The notes under the pieces were generated by a model. The model searched no databases. It was not told where the DNA came from and saw nothing but the letters and a program-made list of their open reading frames with translations. The position numbers and the translations under genes were made by a program. From Dermatemys mawii (lineage: Eukaryota; Chordata; Testudines; Dermatemydidae): 64,000 nt of DNA. Numbering within the stretch: the first letter of the stretch is position 1; every line of letters begins with the position of its first letter. Positions 9,778 through 21,419 of this stretch are shown piece by piece. The stretch spans positions 17,491,272 to 17,555,271 of the forward strand of contig ML677333.1 of NCBI GenBank assembly GCA_007922305.1, read 5' to 3'.

Positions 9778-11815
9778 AATAGATGATCATTCTTGCTTAT
9801 ATTGAGTGGTCACGTTGTGCATAGTTCTACTGCAGCTAATGGGGCTACATGCAGAGTAAAGTTCTATTCAAAGTCAGAATCAGGCCCACCGCATTACTGT
9901 GCTCATACTTTGAGCAGCTATGGGCAACTCACAATAGGAAAAAGGCAAGTAGGAGAGAATCCAGGAAAGGGTAAAAAAAGATGAAAGGATTGGGATGGTG
10001 GTGGAATAAGGAATGGTCAGAAGTGCTCTAAAAAGGTACATCACGTGGTGATTTGACAACTGTTAACTGAAAGGAGTCAAGTTTAATAAAAGCTTAGGGA
10101 GGATCTTAAATTAATGGCATGATGTAAGGTAAAGGAAAATGTTGTCTGGAAAGTATGAAATGTTTTAATATTGAAGTCAATGAGACTATGGACTAATCTC
10201 GTATAGGATGTCATTGAAGTTCCATCATGGTAGGGAGTTTTTCAAAACAAAACACTTGAGGATACAAAGCAGAGACACCCCTTGCAGAGACTGGAACTAG
10301 ATGACTTAGCAGGTCTAGTTTATCCCTAATAATGACAATAGTGGAAGTTTAGTTTTGGGGAGTTCAATGACTAAAATGATGTGAGAAAAAAATAACTTGT
10401 AAATTGATATTGAAAACAGTTATAAAGAATAAGACTCATACTAATATGTCAGGGAAAGAGTACTTAGAGAGAAAGCTCATTAATAAATAAGGCGATGAAT
10501 TAATGACAACTCAGCAATTCTAGACATTGAACTCCTTAAGAGCTGTCTTTAACAAGAAAAATAAAGAAAAGAAGTTTACATAATTAAGATAAAAAGGAAG
10601 AACCTACAAAATAATTATTGGAAATGAGCAGAGAACAGACAATTTGAACAAATACAAACTGATGACTCTGGATGGACAGGGTATTAAAGGAATTTGCTGC
10701 AGCTGATGATGAAAAATTACCATCAACTGGGGAGAAGATGATTGGAGAAAAGTGAGTGTAGTGCCAAGATTCTAAAAAGGAAAGACTGTCAATTAGGTCT
10801 AAATTCTGTCCCTAGTAAAACAAGTAACTAATATTAAGAAAGAATCTCACTCACTCTTTTAAAATGGACTGAGAAAAGAAGAAAGTAGTATGACAGTGAG
10901 ATCTCTCTGGATAGCAGTGGGTTCAACCCTAGAGGGCTGAAATGAGATGGAATTCCTTTCCAAATTTTTAACAGTTTAATCTTGATTTAGAATTCCCTAG
11001 CCTTCCAATATTTGCTTTTGGCTACAATGTGTATCTGTTACAAGGTTCCTGTAAGGTTCTCTTTAAGTGACTGACACATATTTACAACTTAACTCCACTC
11101 TTAAAGTTGTTTTTTGTTTGTTTGTTTTTGTTTGTGGGTGTTGAGTTTTTAGTTGTTTGTTTTCCCATATGACTCCCTCTAGCTTTATAAAAACATGTTT
11201 AAGAATTGCCCACTAATAGTCCCTGACCAACAACATTTTGGGGAAAGTTGAATTTATCTGAAACCTTCAAAGTTTGTAACTAAATAAAATTAACTGAATA
11301 TTTTGTTTCCTTTTGTCTCTTTATTAAAGGTAATTCCCACTACCCAAATTTGAAATGTATTTTTATGTCTATATTAATTTGGGCACTGTGGCTCAGTTTC
11401 AGTCCATGTTGATTCAGTTCCAGAACCCATTACTGCTGAATACTGAGTAGAGTATACTCCTATGATATTTTTCTTTATATCAGTGAACCCCTACGATGAT
11501 CAATAAACAGAACGTGACATTTTCATTGAGGGTGCACCTACAACATGTGGGTGCTACTAACATCATAACAAGAATGTGCACAAATTCTCTCTGTGAAACT
11601 AAGTTGTAAAGAGGGTTCCTCTAAGTTCAGCTTTCCCCACCACCCACCTTCATTTTCACAGATAAATATGCTGAACTTTAACCTTTTGTTTTGAATTCAA
11701 TATACTGTAGTTAACTGGCTGGTATATGTGTGCCACTGTCTTCTATTGGTTATAATGCAAAATGTCAGCTTTGTGGAGCTGGAGATCTGAAATCGATCCT
11801 CACTGTTGCAGTGAT
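9778..11815. other. Unassigned non-coding sequence
   Basis: AT-rich sequence without recognisable genes. A T/G-rich simple stretch (gtttgtttgttttt) lies at about 11105-11165. Confidence 0.4.
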
Positions 11816-11823
11816 ATTACAAG

Positions 11824-11947
11824 TAGGGTGACCAGATGTCCTGATTTTATAGGGACAGTCCTGGTTTTTGGGTCTTTTTCTTATATAAGCTCCTATTACC
11901 CCCTATTCCCTGTCCCGATTTTTCACATTTGCTGTCTGGTTACCCTA
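11824..11947. mobile_element. Small hAT MITE, Ac-like target site
   Basis: The ends tagggtgaccagat and tctggttaccct(a) are inverse complements. The flanks attacaag (11816-11823) and attacaaa (11948-11955) agree at seven of eight positions. They fit the nTnnnnAn target pattern described for the Ac branch of hAT. The 124-bp interior is partly palindromic (gtcctgattttatagggac, then cctgtcccgattttt). Confidence 0.82.
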
Positions 11948-11955
11948 ATTACAAA

Positions 11956-14900
11956 CAGCCATGGTGTGCAACCCAGTGATGAACCTGAAGTCCTAGGTGG
12001 CCACAGGCCTGTCACAGTTATCTGACTTCTGTCTAAAATATACACCATGAAATGCAGAATGCTGCATAAAGAACGGTCTGTTTTGCCATGTGATGTGCAT
12101 TTGCTGCATTAATCAAACTTTGGGTGGCAATCATCCGTATCTTCTGGGAAATCATGAGAGGAGTATCTCTCTCATGGGCTGAACTTACTAGTTGTAATAT
12201 TTTTTCCCATTCACCACTGAAACTTTATTACCAGCCAGGAGAAGAGTTAACATCTATGTGTTGTCAGAGTTAATTTCTTAGGTGAGTTTATGCCCATACT
12301 TACAATTGGCTGTTATAAGCAATATAAGTTTACCTTTGACTGACTGAAATTTGATGCAGCAATCTTCAATTACTTTTTATCAAGATCAGCTGCACTTACA
12401 AGTCTATTACAAACATCTCCTCTTTCCTCCTAGCATAAGAAGGCTTAAAATAAACAAATAATTGTATTTAGTTTACCAAATTTGAATGCATACTATGGAA
12501 AAATAAACTGTAAACAAATGCTTTAATTTCTGAGCTGCTTTACTGTTCAAAGCAAAAACCAATCACATTTTCTTTCAAATTTCAAGTGAGGTGGTAACGT
12601 CCAGCTAAAGATCTAAACCTTCTTTTCAGTTCTGAATGAAAAACAAAGCAACTACATTCTGAATTTAATAAATTAGCATGTTTAGTCTTTTCCCCATAGT
12701 TGAATGATGAAAGGGCTTGTTTGATATGAGACAGACATGTATGGTCTTGCTTCAAGAGCTACTTTTTTATGTCCAGGTGAAGGATCGTTAAGTGGTGTGT
12801 CTATGGAGAAATAGTGACATCCAGTGGCCAGATCAGTCAACCACTTACGTTTCCCTGGCTATAAAATATACACACATATCTTGAAGGGATACAGTGAAAC
12901 TGAAAATACATATGTGCTTTTAAACTAAACACAACTCCTTTGATGGAACTTCACCTATAGATTGAGTTGAAGCAGAACCCTAGATCCAGCCGACTCCAAT
13001 GAGCCATCCCTGACCTCTGTAAAAGCTGGGATCCAGAGTCAGATTTTGGACTTGGTTGCATCTCTAGTTTTAAGGTTCTTTGAACCAAAACAGTAGGAAT
13101 ACTGGAAATTAGAGTTGGTTACCGCAGTGGTCTTCTATATAAGGATTCAAAGATTGTCATTTTTGATGTCACTCTGAAGTCGAGGAGGTCTGTTAAGTCA
13201 GTGTGAAGTGATGGAAATTGGTACAATATGGCTGAGAGCAGTTTTTGTTCAGAATACTACTAGGCTCACTCTGGGACTTAGTCTGTTACCATCTGATTTT
13301 TAAGTTCTCAGCCATTTTAACTTGTGCAACAGGAAGGCATGTATCTAAATCTGGCCAAGAGTCCTAGACCGTTTTGATATCAGTGGTAACATAATCACCA
13401 CCCTTACCTTACAGCTAATTTGTATGAAACAGTTTCATTGGTCTTAAGATAGAGACTGCAAACAGGGTGAAATTACTGTGCCAACCCACCACACCTGGTG
13501 GACAGCATGGCCTTTCAGCGGCTAGTAGTAAAATAATATTTGTGATAAGCATGCTGTAAATACTCAAAGTTGTCTCTAAAATGATTGGGAGAAGAAATGG
13601 TAGTATAGTCTGTAGCGTATTTTGAGGTAGGGGGTTGATTGTTTAGTTGTTTGTTTTCAGTTTTTTAAATGAGTCATAACTAAAGTACCTGCTATGTACA
13701 ACACTTCTCTAGCCTTTTGATCAAGTCAGGTGCAAATTGCACAAGTCACTAGTAATAGATTCTTCAGTCAGGTTGCTACATGTATTTATTATGAAAAAAG
13801 AGATTGGTGGGACATGTATAGAAACATGAAAACTTTACTTAGCACACAAATAAGTCCAAACATAAGCATCAACCCACAGAAAATAGATATGCAGAATATG
13901 ACAGCTCCAAATTTTAACATACACAGAGCATTGTGAAAACCGTTAGAAACCAAAACTGAAGAAAACATTAAGTGGAGAACATTACACATAGGAAGGGATT
14001 ATCCAGGATTCCGCCATCCCATCACTCAATATGCCCCACAGAGGTTAAAAATACACATTACTTTATGCCCCTTTTTCCCATACAGTCACAGATGTCCAAT
14101 TACCATATATATATTACCTCTCAGCCTTCTGTCCAGGTGTAGTATTCCAGGGAACTATAACTGGGATTCCAATTGATGATAGTAAGTTTTTTGTGTCAAT
14201 CCATTTCCCAATATTCCCAGCATATTAATGCACTTAACCTTGTAGTTTCTTATGCCAAAATTACCCTAAAAATCCATTATGTTAAGCTTGTCTTTGTTCT
14301 TTTGAGGTTTACTTGTTTATAATAACGCACAATATTGCAAACAGCCTTATAACCGACGTCATGATCATTTATGCCATTTTATGCTGTCAGGTCTTACCAG
14401 GCCTTCCACTCATGGCAAAGCCTATTTCCAGAAATGGTTTAAATAATATTTTCCTCTATTTGCATAGTAGCATTTCCTGAAGACACTTAGCTTATTCTAA
14501 CATATGAATAATAATAATAATAATTAATAATATAAAAAGCCTTTATATGAACAGTTACAAGATCAGGTCATGGACCAAAGGTCAACACTTCCCAATATTT
14601 AACAAGGCACAAGTTAGCATTAAGTAGCATTTTTATTTTTATCTTTCCTTGTGGAAAACCAGTTCCTCCCCGCTCTTACAATCTTCCCTCAGCAATTTCT
14701 ACTTTCCTGTTCAGACAGGTTCAAGAGTATGTGCATGAAAATGGTATTCTCAGATTATACCATTAATTGCATTTGTCAGTATGGTCTATAACAGCCTGTC
14801 ATTCAGTCAAATTGTAACAGCTGGAATGAGGGAAATTTCAGAAAACTAAGGAATGAGACTTCTGTCATCTCATTGAAACAGCCATAATGCAAATTCTATC

Positions 14901-15058
14901 ATACAAGGAGCAGCATGGAGGGAAAAGGCCTTAAAAGTCATCTCAAAGAGGAGATTTATCAGATCCAATCATATGCAAATTTTAGCTTCTGAGGAATTCT
15001 GAATTTAAAAAATGGAAAATCTGGTAATATTTGAGTTCCTAATGAAAGAATATGAACA
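11956..15058. other. Unassigned non-coding sequence
   Basis: Three kilobases without a recognisable gene or repeat family. An AAT-type simple repeat (aataataataataattaataat) lies at about 14507-14531. The 68-codon frame at 13730-13936 shows no domain pattern. Confidence 0.4.
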
Positions 15059-15247
15059 CAGTGGGACCCCGCAATACCGCAACAATCAGGATCTAAAAAA
15101 ACCCGATTGCGATAATGGCGGGGTCGCAGTATTGCGGGGTTCCGCTGCATCAAAGCAGCAGCCGCCGCCAACATCAGGAGCCAGCCGCGCACCGCGCTAT
15201 AAGCGGATTCACGCTATAGCGGGGAGCAGTATTCCGGGGTCCCACTG
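15059..15247. mobile_element. Tigger/pogo-like MITE, CpG-rich
   Basis: The terminal inverted repeats start cagtgggaccccgcaatacc and end with the matching inverse ggggtcccactg. The interior carries many CpG dinucleotides (gcagccgccgcc, gccgcgcaccgcgc). A sibling with TA flanks lies at 43163-43350. Here the flanking dinucleotides are CA and TG, so the TA duplication has decayed. The interior has a second stem, gcgataatggcggggtc against the arm region. Confidence 0.75.
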
Positions 15248-15898
15248 TGTATGAAAGAATATAATCTGCAGTTAAAAGTAGATGTGATAAATGAAGGGGG
15301 GAGCTCCTTTTTAAGGATATCCAGCAAGCCAGTTAGCTATGAAGTCCTGCTTGGTGGCAGCTTGCTTTACTTTAAAGGGTTAAAAAATCCCTCAGGTAAA
15401 GAAAAGGGAGTTGGCACCTGACCAAAAGAGCCAGTGAGAAGGCTAGAACTTTTTAAAATGGGAAAAAACGCTTTCCCTTTGTGTCTCTGATGTTCTCTCT
15501 GGGCTGAAGAGATGGGGGCAGTTAGAATGCTGTGTAAAGGTTGAACCAGGTATGAAAATCCACGGTCCATACCTAAAAAGATTCACTGGGACAAAGAATG
15601 TTTAGATAGAGGCAATTAGATTTATTTCTTTTATTTTCTGTAAGACTTGTGGACTCCTCTGTGCTAACCCCAGATGCTTTTATTTGTTTGTAATCTTTAA
15701 GCTGAGCGCCCAAGAAAACTATTTTGGGTGCTTAATTTTTGGAATTGTTCTTTTAAAATCTAGCAAAAGCCTAAGATCTAGATGTATTTTCTTTCTTTTT
15801 GTTTTTAATAAAAATTATCTATTTTAAGAACAGAATTGGATTTTTGGTGTCCTAAGAGGTTTGGGAGCACCAGCTAATTTCCTTTGTTTTCTTTCTCG
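15248..15898. other. Unassigned non-coding sequence
   Basis: No gene or nameable repeat. The purine/pyrimidine-rich stretch at 15370-15570 could be LTR-derived, but I cannot define ends. Confidence 0.35.
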
Positions 15899-16192
15899 GG
15901 GCTGGTCTTCACTGGGGGTGGAATCGACTGAAGATACGCAACTTCAGCTACGTGAATAACGTAGCTGAAGTCAGTGTATCTTCATCCGACTTACCTGCCA
16001 TCCTCATGGTGGTGGCAGTCAGCGGCGTGCTCCCCCATTGACTCCGGCTTGCGCCTCGCATCAAGCTGGAGTTACGGGAGTCGACGGGGTGCCACGGGTG
16101 ATCAATTTCTCGCGTCTTCACCAAACGCGAGAAATCGATCGCTAACAGATCAATTGCTACATGCCGATCTGGCGGGTAGTGAAGACCTACCC
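15899..16192. mobile_element. PIF/Harbinger-like MITE with internal hairpins
   Basis: The inverted ends are gggctggtcttcact and agtgaagacctaccc. They are flanked by a 3-bp duplication, TCG, at 15896-15898 and 16193-16195. Two strong internal hairpins are visible: gatacgcaacttcagctacg pairs across 15934-15984, and ttctcgcg/cgcgagaa pairs at about 16108-16134. Three-bp duplications suit PIF/Harbinger, though TCG is not the preferred TWA. The sibling copy is at 56362-56646. Confidence 0.72.
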
Positions 16193-16424
16193 TCGGATTC
16201 CCTGATGAAGGGATGGAAAAGTCAAGGGGCCTCGGGGAAAACTTCCCAAATGAGTTTTACAGGATTTGCAAGAGGCAGTTTTTCACTTGGGTGGTGGCAG
16301 CATTTACCAAGCCAACGTCAGAGAAAAGCTGTAACCTTGGGAGTTTAATACAAGTTTAACACAAGCCTGGAGCATCAAATATTAATTTTTAGAATCCTTG
16401 CGAGCCCCCACCTTCTGCATTCGA

Positions 16425-17150
16425 AGTGCCAGAGTGAAGAATCAGTACTGACAGTGGACAAGACAAAAATTATGGTAGTATGCAAGGATCCTTGGAAGAC
16501 TTGCAAGAGTCCCATGAACAACATAGTCATACAGCAAATGAGAAATTGTTGCTACTTAGCAAGCATTTTTACAGAAGATCAAAGATCAGACACTCAGCAC
16601 CAGACTAGCAAGAGAGAAAGAGACATTCTGGAAGAATAATGTCGTGATGAGAAAGGAATAAATAATTCCTGATAAGAAAGGAATAAATTTGAAGACTAAA
16701 TTCCAGCTCTTAAAAACTTACATTTGGTCTGTGTTAAATTTTGTCCATGAGAAATGGACATCCAAAAAATCAATAATAAAGAAACTACAGTCCTTCAAAT
16801 TCTGGTGTTATAGAAGAACTCCAAAAAGATTGTGGCTAGGCCATGTAACCAATGAAAACGTACTGGAGATGACTGGAACTCAGGAACGCTATTTGGAGAT
16901 CTCATGAAAAGAAAGATTTGATTTGCAGGGCACATTTTAGGAATTCAGGGGACAATGCATGTTCACCGGCTCTGAAAGGGAAAACTGATGGCAGAAGACT
17001 ATGAGGCAGAAAAAGAAGATCTTGCACAGATGATGTGATATCCTGGGTGGATCAAAAGGACTATTAATCCACAAAGAGGTCAGCAGTGGATCATGCAGAA
17101 TGGGATATTGTGGTTGCAAACTTCCAGTGATAAGAGATGCCACCTAAGAA
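16425..17150 (+). pseudogene. LINE reverse transcriptase C-terminal fragment (RTE-like)
   Basis: Three frames together give the tail of a LINE polyprotein. The first (16454-16639) has DKTKIMVV followed by a gap-filling NNIVIQQ block and YLASIFTEDQ. The second (16689-16907) has LLKTYIWSVLNF, then a tryptophan-bearing stretch, and FWCYRR followed by HVTNENVLEM. The third part, in another frame to about 17050, resembles the GHILR and small-residue tail of these proteins. This order (post-palm, thumb, C-terminus) is seen in RTE-type endonuclease-reverse transcriptases. There is no RT active site and no endonuclease here. It is a 5'-truncated, frame-broken relic, as is usual for LINE copies. Confidence 0.65.
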
Positions 17151-18294
17151 GAAGAATGAAACACTGCTATATATATATTTATACCCCCTAGTACTCTTTT
17201 ATAATTTTCCTCAGATGTTCTTATATTAAATTTCTTAATATTATATTTTATATATATATATAGGTCTTATATTAAATTTCATGTGAAAAATTTCATAGAA
17301 TGGGATTTTTACAATGCTGAACATGTAGGTAATGAAATTAAATATTCTAATACTAGTAGATAGTAACTGATAGTATTCCCTCACCTTGAGTATTCCCTCA
17401 TCTCACTATGTCCAATTCAGGTCATTTCAAAAGAAATCTAGCAGAAAAATAGAAAGGGACCAGAGAGATAACAAAGATCGGAGACTTGCCTATGAAGAAA
17501 ATCTTTTATACAAGCATCCCCATGTTCAAATTGAATGTTCAAATGCTACCAGATCAGAATTCTACACCCACTTTGCCCAGGAGAAAATGACTGCCCATGG
17601 TGCAAGGCAGTGGAAAACCAGGTTCTGGAAATGTAGTTAAGAGGGGAGATGAATCAGGAGGGACGAGGCAGACAATTATTCAATAATGAATAGTCTAGAA
17701 GAGGCAGATCAGAATACCATTTTTCTCATGATACAACAACAAAGGGAAATCCGTGAAAATATAAAACTTAAAATTGGCACAAGGATCTTTTTGCACAACT
17801 CATTAACCACCTCTGGACTATTCTAATGAGTCCAAGAACTAAGCAGGATTTTAAAAAATTGACACGTGGATAATGAGAATATCCACACTTATATTAAAAA
17901 TGACAACACATAGCAGAGATAGCAGCCATTCTGCTTCAACCATAAACTAACCACTAACAACAGGGGTCATTAAAAAACTTACCTTATGAGCAGCCTCTTT
18001 TGAAGATTCTAACACCTTTCTGTGAAAGTATCTGATACTGGCCACTGCTGGAAACAGGATACTGGAACTTTGATCTGATCCAGTATGGCAATTGCATGTT
18101 CCTAAAATTCCTGTTTATTCTGTATACATTAGACCCAGATGGATGTCCCTGCTGGACATAAGGGAATAGAGGGTGCAATATTCTTAAAGTTCAAAAGAGA
18201 TGGAACACACTACTTGTAGCTGGACTGCAATATGTGCTATAGTGACCTTGTTTATATGATGAATTATGTCACTAGGTATGTCAAGGCCTGAAGC
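17151..18294. other. Unassigned, with AT-rich duplicated stretch
   Basis: A TATA-type simple run at about 17249-17262 lies between two copies of ttatattaaatttc (about 17220 and 17267). No coding signal is convincing, including the 84-codon frame at 17386-17640. Confidence 0.4.
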
Positions 18295-18429
18295 AAAGTT
18301 TTACTAGTCAAGGGCACTTCTGATACTTTTACTAGTAAAGTNNNNNNNNNNAAAGTTTTACTAGTCAAGGGCACTTCTGATACTTTTACTAGTAAAGTTT
18401 TACTAGTCAAGGGCACTTCTGATACTTTT
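18295..18429 (+). repeat. 42-bp tandem repeat interrupted by an assembly gap
   Basis: The unit starts aaagttttactagtcaaggg and ends acttttactagt. One copy precedes and nearly two follow a run of ten N (18342-18351). The copies are essentially identical, so the array is young or recently homogenised. The N run means the true copy number is unknown. Each unit has two actagt sites. Confidence 0.9.
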
Positions 18430-18553
18430 GAAGAATACGTACAGGATACAGAGTCTAGTCAGTGCAGGTATCATTACCAAAAAGGAATTAATACAGAATT
18501 AATACTATATTCTTTGTAATATTCTAAGCAATGTTTAAAAAGAAAGTCTAGTG

Positions 18554-19022
18554 CAGGTGTGGGCAAACTTTCCAGCCTGAGGGCCACATTGGGGTTCCAA
18601 AACTGTATGGAGGGCCAGGTAGGGAAGGTTGTGCCTCCCCAAATGGTCTGGCCCCCACCTCCTATCCACCTCCTCCCACTTCCTGCCCCCTGACCGTCCC
18701 CCTTATAACCCGTAACCCATCCAACCCCCTCTGCTTCTTGTCCCCTGACCATCCCTGATGCCCCCTGCCCCTTATCCAACCCCCCAACTCCCTGCCCTCT
18801 TACCATGCCACTCAGAGCACCAAGACTGTCAGCCATGCTGTCCGGCTGGAGCTCGCAGACCTGCCGCCCAGGGCACGGGCGGCACGGCAAGCTGAGGCTA
18901 CGGGGAAGAGGGGACAGCAGGGGAGGGGCCAGGAGCTAACCTCCCCAGCCGGGAGCTCAAGGGCCAGGGAGGACAGTCCCAAGGTAGGATGTGGCCCCCG
19001 GGCCATAGTTTGCTCACCTCTG
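18554..19022. mobile_element. Non-autonomous hAT element with perfect 8-bp duplication
   Basis: The flanks gtctagtg at 18546-18553 and 19023-19030 are identical. The left end caggtgtgggcaaactt and right end ccatagtttgctcacctctg are inverse-related. It is a sibling of 7644-8007. The interior is C/G-rich and non-coding; the 138-codon minus-strand frame across it is a compositional artefact. The target duplication has TA at its centre (nnnTAnnn), the pattern described for the Buster branch of hAT. Confidence 0.93.
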
Positions 19023-19030
19023 GTCTAGTG

Positions 19031-20434
19031 TCATCATTGCTATTATTGTAGCACTTAAGGACCTTGTCTGAGATCAAGGGCCCTTTAGATAAAAATGAAT
19101 CTTGTTTCTAGTGGTTTGAAACAGTTCCCACTACAAACGATAGTTTACTGGATGAAAGTTTTGGAGCACAACATCTCATGTAGCTAGATATATATTTTTA
19201 TATATTTTTTACTGCATTACTTCAGTAACAGGAGTTCTGATCCTCATGGATCATAAAGTCACTGATCACATAAGGCATTAGCAATTATATGCCAAGCCAA
19301 TGCAGAAATCATTTCTGAACTTTAGCAAACACAGAGTTGATTCAAATGCAGCACTTCTTTTTTTTTATTCACCTATTAGATTTTGCATCCATCCCAGAGA
19401 CTGCTGGGGTTACCCAGCAGTGAAGTCTCTGGTACAGAAGTAAACCATTATAATTATTGTTACAATGGAATAAAATCGCTCAAAAAAGCACTTTGAGAAC
19501 TAAACATATGATTTCCTAATGCAGCGTCCATTGTATATTCCACAACAGAGAGAACAGGGTGCTGTTACATTTCCCACTTGTTTTTTAACCCCTTGGGTTC
19601 TTTTATCAGCTGTTGTAGGTAATCCCTTCATGTTCCTTAGATAAGTCTTTATTTTTTTCCGGCTATAGAATTTAAACCCAAAAACATTAAAGCATTGGAA
19701 TAAACATTATTTGGTATGAAAGTGTCTTATAAAATCCTTTTAAATTTCACTTCCAAGCTTAAATGTAGCTTTTCCATATTTAATCAAAAGCACTCAGATG
19801 TCTGCTTTCAAAGAATTTTATAGGAAACTGCATGCTTATATTTGGCAAGTTGCAATACTGCAAAGGGCCTTGTGAACTGACCTCCGCAAATATAAGAATG
19901 CTTCTTGAATTTAGATACATTTTCTACTAACTTCATGGAAATATAAAGTGGACAATATGGTGACCATCCTTTATTTCTGAAATAAAAAGCAAAGTTTTTT
20001 AGCATTCAAATAAAATTGAATACACTCTGTTATGTGCGTAGTTTGATTTCACATTTTAAAAGATGTCTATCGTCCTACTTCAAATTGTTTTGAGACTCTC
20101 AGTTAAGCTCCCACCTGTTTAAAATGTTTGCTGTTACAAATACCACTGCACACGCATATAAGCTGTATCATTTCCAGACTTAAGCATTCAAAATGGGCAT
20201 AGCTTAGCCTTTGTATTTTACGGTCTTGGGAACAAACTTGAATTCTTTTTCAGTGAGCAAATGAAATTCAGCTCTCAGCATACAGTAATACATTGTCTTC
20301 AACATACAGTCCAACCCATCAAAATGTCCATGACAGTTGTCATAACAGGCACATGAAAGAGATTGAGGTGCTGGGGTCAGACATACAATTTTCTATGAAG
20401 AAAATGAGACTCAGGACTTGGCTTCACTTTGCTC
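19031..20434. other. Unassigned non-coding sequence
   Basis: AT-rich sequence. No recognisable gene, exon or repeat. Confidence 0.4.
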
Positions 20435-20675
20435 TAGTCCACACTGGAGAGGTTTAAATTCTAGTGCACACTAGAATGTTGTGCACTAACTGGTCTTTGT
20501 GGACCCTGCTGGTGTTCCCTAAATGTTACCTACTATAGTTAATGTAGTCACCTTCCAAGTAATTCTACATGAACACATGGGGAACTCTTAGTGTGCACCC
20601 GCAGGGCCATCCAGGCCAGTTAGTGCATAGCACTCTAGTGCTCACTAGAATTTATACCTCTTTAGTGTAGAATAA
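20435..20675. mobile_element. Palindromic MITE with about 60-bp inverted arms
   Basis: The left arm (tagtccacactggagaggtt, then taaattctagtgcacactag and tgcactaactggtc) is mirrored on the right (ggccagttagtgcatagcac, then ctagaatttatacctc and tttagtgtag). The arms extend about 60 bp with scattered mismatches. The interior is also partly self-complementary. No target duplication is certain, so the superfamily is open. Confidence 0.72.
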
Positions 20676-21419
20676 TGCATCATGTTGACAAACCCTCAAA
20701 CAGTAAAAACAGATCGTTTCTATCAGACCTTGATTCAGAATTCTAGAGGAGCTCTAGTTTTTATCAAAAATTCCTCCAGGAGTCCAGCACCAGTTTGAAA
20801 GCTGGGGGAGATCATAGGAGCATGAAATACTCAAGTATGGCTGTATCTGGAAAAAAAATCCTTGTGAGTGGACTAAAGGAAACAGCAGCAGAGCATTACA
20901 AATTGCTAGTGCGTCTCTAGATAATGTATGAAATTCACTAATGACAAACCCATTGTCCTGAATGAGATTATACAGGGGTGTAAGTCAGTACTAATTAGAG
21001 CTAATGAGTATAGTGAATTCGGCTTATTACAATCCCTTTACATTTTCCTTCTGGGTAAACTTAGCTTTTCATCCATGAAAATGATGATATTGATTTTGTT
21101 TTTAGCTAGTTGCCATTGAATCTTTAGTCCTTTTGGGCATGGGATATTATTATCTTTTTCCACCACTACCACAGTGTGTAGTGTTGCACACACAAATACA
21201 TGAAGTCAAGATCTGTGCTATACAGAACAGATGGAGAGAAAAAGATGTACCCAAACACTTGAATATGCGTTTATCTAGGTATTTATATGGCCACCATCAC
21301 AATAGTATGTCAGCATGTTTTGTAGTCGCTGGACCCTTCCCATGTTTTGGGGTTTTGTTTTGTTTTTTACTTTTTAAGCAAGAGAGGAGAAGCTAATTAG
21401 TGGTAGACGACACAAGCTG
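20676..21419. other. Unassigned non-coding sequence
   Basis: No gene or repeat family recognised. Confidence 0.4.

Noticed and set aside
17386..17640. 84-codon lysine/arginine-rich frame that could be an exon
   Set aside because: No splice-site logic, no recognisable domain and AT-rich, repeat-like surroundings.
18295..18429. Short direct repeats that could suggest a CRISPR array
   Set aside because: Units are contiguous with no unique spacers, and the genome is eukaryotic.
18474..18890. 138-codon glycine-rich minus-strand frame
   Set aside because: Runs across the left boundary of the hAT element at 18554; a product of G/C-rich composition.
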